From positions 62,001 through 126,000 of the forward strand of contig CBDCJB010000016.1 of the NCBI GenBank assembly GCA_965217605.1: 64,000 nt of DNA, read 5' to 3'. The DNA comes from JAYYZW01 sp965217605 (GTDB lineage Bacteria > Pseudomonadota > Gammaproteobacteria > Ga0077536). The position numbers and the translations under genes are program-made. The notes under the pieces were generated by a model. The model worked only from the letters and a program-made list of their open reading frames with translations, did no database searches and was not told the DNA's origin. Below, piece by piece: positions 61,741-64,000 of this stretch (the stretch's first letter is position 1; each line of letters opens with the position of its first letter).

Positions 61741-62588
61741 CGGTTGCCAAGGTGCTCGACATCTACGGCCGCGAACACGCGCCCACAGTCAAAGACCCGG
61801 CGAGGATAGGTTACGCTATCGCCGCGTTGACACCCATCCTCGGGGCCTTGCCAGTCAGCAGCATCACGGGCGAGGTCTGCCGGCGTTATGCGCGGACGCG
61901 AGACAAGGCGCCCGGTACGATCCGAAAGGAACTGAGCACGCTCCAAGCAGCGCTGAACTACTGCCATGCCGAGGGCTATCTGACCATCGCGCCAAAGGTC
62001 AGACTCCCCGCCAAACCGGCTCCGCGGGACCGATGGCTAACACGCGATGAGGCCGCCCGTTTGCTTCGGGCGGCATACCGAAACCCGAGGTCGAAGCACC
62101 TTGCCCGGTTCATTCTCGTTGCGATCTACACCGGCACCCGGTCCGAGGCCATCCTACGGATGCGGTTCATGCCAAACACCGAAGGCGGGTGGGTCGATAC
62201 TGAGGCCGGCATGATGTACCGCCGGGGCGTCGGTGTTGCCGAGACGAAGAAGCGCCAGCCGCCGATCCCGATCCCCCGCCCGCTACTCGCACACCTGCGC
62301 CGATGGGAACGCAACGGCGCCCGCCACGTCGTCGAGGTAGACGGCCAGCGCGTCGGGAGTGTAAAGACCGCGTGGAAGAACGCGCTTGCGGAATCCGGCG
62401 TCGGCCATTGCACGCGTCATGATCTACGCCACACAGCGATCACGTGGGCGATGCAGAACGGCATCGACAAGTGGGCCGCAGCCGGATTCTTCGGAGTCGG
62501 CCTGAATCTGCTTGAGCGCGTCTACGGACATCACCATCCCGACTACCTGCGCAGCGCGGTCGAGGCGATGGAGCGGAGGCGAATCTGA
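61557..62588 (+). CDS. Tyrosine integrase (tRNA-Val specific)
   Basis: 343 residues. N-terminal arm and core-binding domains (VAKVLDIYGREHAPTVKDPA). The catalytic arginine is in IYTGTRSEAIL, the HxxR box is CTRHDLRHTAITWA, and the catalytic tyrosine is in LERVYGHHHPDY. The usual GH before the tyrosine region is altered to FFGVGLN. It is adjacent to the right attachment repeat, and its stop lies in the right palindrome. Confidence 0.92.
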   Translation: MPRHAKGPRLHRHVNGIWCIRDDGGKFLSTSTRNRREAEKSLSRYLAEKDRPDGPATPDRMTVAKVLDIYGREHAPTVKDPARIGYAIAALTPILGALPVSSITGEVCRRYARTRDKAPGTIRKELSTLQAALNYCHAEGYLTIAPKVRLPAKPAPRDRWLTRDEAARLLRAAYRNPRSKHLARFILVAIYTGTRSEAILRMRFMPNTEGGWVDTEAGMMYRRGVGVAETKKRQPPIPIPRPLLAHLRRWERNGARHVVEVDGQRVGSVKTAWKNALAESGVGHCTRHDLRHTAITWAMQNGIDKWAAAGFFGVGLNLLERVYGHHHPDYLRSAVEAMERRRI

Positions 62589-62604
62589 TCAGCTGATCAG
62601 ATTC
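62581..62604. promoter_or_regulatory. 24-bp perfect palindrome just inside the right end
   Basis: Two halves GAATCTGATCAG and CTGATCAGATTC, perfectly symmetrical. It overlaps the last codons of the integrase and matches 22 of 24 positions with the left-end palindrome. It lies 80 bp from the right attachment repeat. Confidence 0.75.
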
Positions 62605-62683
62605 AGCCTGTTTGAAGCCTTTCGAAAGGGTATGAACGAACCAAACATCAAGGATTTAGGGCTAGAATTAGGGGCTGGACCGT

Positions 62684-62729
62684 CTTCACACGGCAGAGGT
62701 CGCTGGTTCGAACCCAGCATCGCCCACCA
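62684..62729 (+). repeat. attR-type direct repeat (partial tRNA-Val)
   Basis: Repeats the 3' half of tRNA-Val, from the anticodon loop to CCA, with one mismatch. Sequence left of it does not continue the tRNA, so this is a remnant and not a second tRNA gene. Confidence 0.95.
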
Positions 62730-62949
62730 CTTACGGATCAATAGGTTAGACGATTTCCGAAGCTCCTCAAATCCGCACGCTTCCCTGCTCGTAAGTGCAC
62801 TGTAAGTGCAGTCGAAAAAGATTCTCGATTAGAGAAATGACGCCAAGACGCCCCATTTGCGTTTTGGCGCGAGATCTCAGCGCACAGCGTAAAGAACTAG
62901 TTATAGAGTCGAGATCTCATAATGGCAGCGAAATGGTGCACGTTGGTAT
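62730..62949. other. Gap right of the element, no gene seen
   Basis: 220 bp. The 9-mer GTAAGTGCA occurs twice near 62790, 11 bp apart. A GATCTC word repeats near 62872 and 62912. No coding frame is convincing. Confidence 0.4.
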
Positions 62950-63198
62950 CTACTTTCGACGTGTCAAACGTTCCTTCGTCTCACTCACGATTTTTTCAGG
63001 ATTCACATTGAGTTGTTCAGCTAGCGCGAAAACTGTAGTCAGTGATGGTTGACGCTTAGCACGCTCAAGCAAAGAAATATAAGTCCTATCGAAGTCACAA
63101 GCGTGTGCAAGCTCTTCTTGTGACATTCCCCGCAATAAGCGCAAATCGCGAAGGACCGCGCTAAAGGCTCTGATTATCCGTTCGTCCCGAGTTGCCAT
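62950..63198 (-). CDS. XRE-family transcriptional regulator
   Basis: 82 residues: LRDLRLLRGMSQEELAHACD, FDRTYISLLERAKRQPS, and a Cro/CI-type fifth helix. It is a single-domain DNA-binding protein, probably a repressor of its own small gene cluster. It lies outside the tRNA-Val element. Confidence 0.92.
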   Translation of the reverse strand: MATRDERIIRAFSAVLRDLRLLRGMSQEELAHACDFDRTYISLLERAKRQPSLTTVFALAEQLNVNPEKIVSETKERLTRRK

Positions 63199-63342
63199 CT
63201 TGCAAAAACTCGGGGTCTAGAAACAATATGTCGACCGACTATAGTCGGATTGCTTGAAATCGTTGGCTCATGCTTTCGAAAGGGAATTATATACGGTAGT
63301 GCCGAAATCGCTTGATAGAAACTAGACTGTGCTTTCGCAATC

Positions 63343-63522
63343 TTACTTTTGCTTTCGACGCGACGCGCCGCCCGCAACCACAGCACGCGCAAGGCGTTCT
63401 GGAGTTACGGCAAGACTTACGTCCGCTTCAAGCTCTGCCTTTGATGGTTGGTAGTTCGAACGTACGGCGTCCTCGGCCGGGCGGCCACGAAGTCGTGATC
63501 GGCCTTTAGCTTCTTTACTCAT
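63343..63522 (-). CDS. Small basic protein (59 aa)
   Basis: AAAGGAGAACAGGT just before the ATG is a strong ribosome site. The product MSKEAKGRSRLRGRPAEDAV..., with a C-terminal RRKQK, is basic at both ends. It lies between the aspartic protease and the XRE gene, all on the minus strand. No family recognised. Confidence 0.65.
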   Translation of the reverse strand: MSKEAKGRSRLRGRPAEDAVRSNYQPSKAELEADVSLAVTPERLARAVVAGGASRRKQK

Positions 63523-63557
63523 ACCTGTTCTCCTTTGAATCAGCGCGGCGCAGGCTC

Positions 63558-64000
63558 TTAGTTACTGCGTTTATTCTTACCGTACGACTTGGGTTTTCGC
63601 TTTTCCCGTCTTTTCTTTCTGGGCGTCTGTGATTTTGGTCTAGGAAGATTCTGCTGATTTATTTCCTGAGCGAAATCTATAGGTGATTGTGAGGGAATTC
63701 GAAATGAAAATACCGTGCGCCCATTGTTATTGGTAACTGCGAAGTCGCCACTACCAATCACGTCCATCCCAATAAGGATGTCTGCCCCTGGAAATTCGCC
63801 CTTGGTTACACGAATTTTTGAGAACACTACTTGGTTTGGAAGAAAGATGTTAACTAGGTACGCCTCTGACATTTTAGTGGAGTGAACACCGTGCACTTGA
63901 ACCATGCCGATCGGAAATAATCCGCAGGCGTCGATAACCTTCTCTGTAATTACGCAATTAGTGGCCCCGGTGTCCCAGATTGCCTGGAATTTTGGAATTG
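63558..64000 (-). CDS. Retropepsin-like aspartic protease, C-terminal part
   Basis: The gene runs off the right edge. In frame before the visible methionine is AIWDTGATNCVITEKV, carrying the catalytic DTGA. Next come FPGADILIGMDVIGSGDFAV (the family's ILIGMDV motif) and a Lys/Arg-rich tail. Bacterial retropepsin-like proteases act as dimers on unknown targets. It is lower in GC than the core genes and shares strand and spacing with the small basic protein and the XRE regulator. Confidence 0.85.
   Translation of the reverse strand, partial: IPKFQAIWDTGATNCVITEKVIDACGLFPIGMVQVHGVHSTKMSEAYLVNIFLPNQVVFSKIRVTKGEFPGADILIGMDVIGSGDFAVTNNNGRTVFSFRIPSQSPIDFAQEINQQNLPRPKSQTPRKKRREKRKPKSYGKNKRSN

Larger units (their letters stand above)
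52399..62729 (+). mobile_element. Integrative head-and-packaging element in tRNA-Val (candidate capsid-encoding satellite)
   Basis: About 10.3 kb between two 46-bp direct repeats made of the tRNA-Val 3' half. Contents in order: DUF3102-like protein, zinc-type protein (frameshifted), neck-like protein, small Cys protein, large terminase, a minus-strand cargo gene, HNH, major capsid, prohead protease, connector, head closure, portal, regulator, excisionase-like protein, integrase. I see no tail, lysis, replication or lysogeny-repressor genes of a full prophage. A decayed prophage is the alternative, but the packed, mostly intact head genes and exact boundaries favour a satellite. Confidence 0.8.

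Noticed and set aside
62655..62729. A second tRNA-Val gene at the right attachment site
   Set aside because: Only the 3' 46 bp match; the 5' half does not form acceptor or D arms, so it is an attachment remnant.

Overview
The window is a piece of a gammaproteobacterial chromosome of about 60% GC. This placement is an inference, from a ccmFGHI run, a gltX gene with tRNA-Glu and tRNA-Ala beside it, GreB, and REP-type palindromes. The metabolic genes point to an aerobic degrader of aromatic or alicyclic compounds. The species cannot be named from the sequence.

Layout. 1-3.7 kb: cytochrome c maturation genes (ccmF partial, ccmG, ccmH, ccmI) and a LOG-like Rossmann protein. 3.8-5.9 kb: CO-dehydrogenase-type FAD and [2Fe-2S] subunits with a CoxG-like protein but no large molybdenum subunit, plus a stand-alone RAM-domain protein. 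6.4-9.6 kb: a Tat-exported DUF1329 protein and a flavin-dependent halogenase. 9.6-16.7 kb: korAB, a ferredoxin-NADP reductase, a small secreted protein, a cytochrome P450 broken by an in-frame TAG, and paaX. 16.8-20.6 kb: paaABCDE (phenylacetyl-CoA epoxidase). 20.7-24.7 kb: a 2OG-Fe(II) oxygenase, DUF2784, a CDGSH protein, a DOPA-dioxygenase-like gene broken by an in-frame TGA, an AhpD-like protein and an amidase. 24.7-29 kb: a MacAB-like exporter. 29-43 kb: pirin, DsbA-like, GreB, two MFS carriers, a GIY-YIG-like protein, a cyclase-FHA protein, an MDR oxidoreductase, two SnoaL-like proteins, a PQQ/cytochrome c dehydrogenase, a GST and a MaoC hydratase.

43.2-49.7 kb is a decayed phage-like island with several single-base frameshifts, including an integrase with at least three. 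A complete IS1380-family element sits just after it, with 4-bp CTAA target repeats. 49.7-52.4 kb returns to core genes (tRNA-Glu, tRNA-Ala, gltX, a CHRD/PEP-CTERM protein, tRNA-Val).

The most notable object is a 10.3 kb integrative element in the 3' end of tRNA-Val, bounded by a 46-bp direct repeat (52399-52444 and 62684-62729). It has a tyrosine integrase, excisionase-like genes and a compact HK97-type head and packaging set: large terminase, HNH, major capsid, prohead protease, connector, head closure and portal. I see no tail tube, tape measure, baseplate, fibre, lysis or replication genes. This is the profile expected of a capsid-encoding, tail-stealing phage satellite. The order capsid-protease-connector-closure-portal is unusual, and near-identical 24-bp palindromes lie just inside both ends.

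A second theme is a family of 165-bp imperfect palindromes flanked by CTAG: four full copies and two single ends. They sit exactly at gene boundaries and share stop codons with paaE and an MFS gene. This fits a non-autonomous transposon (MITE) that targets CTAG. REP-like palindromes also supply TAG stops to three genes.
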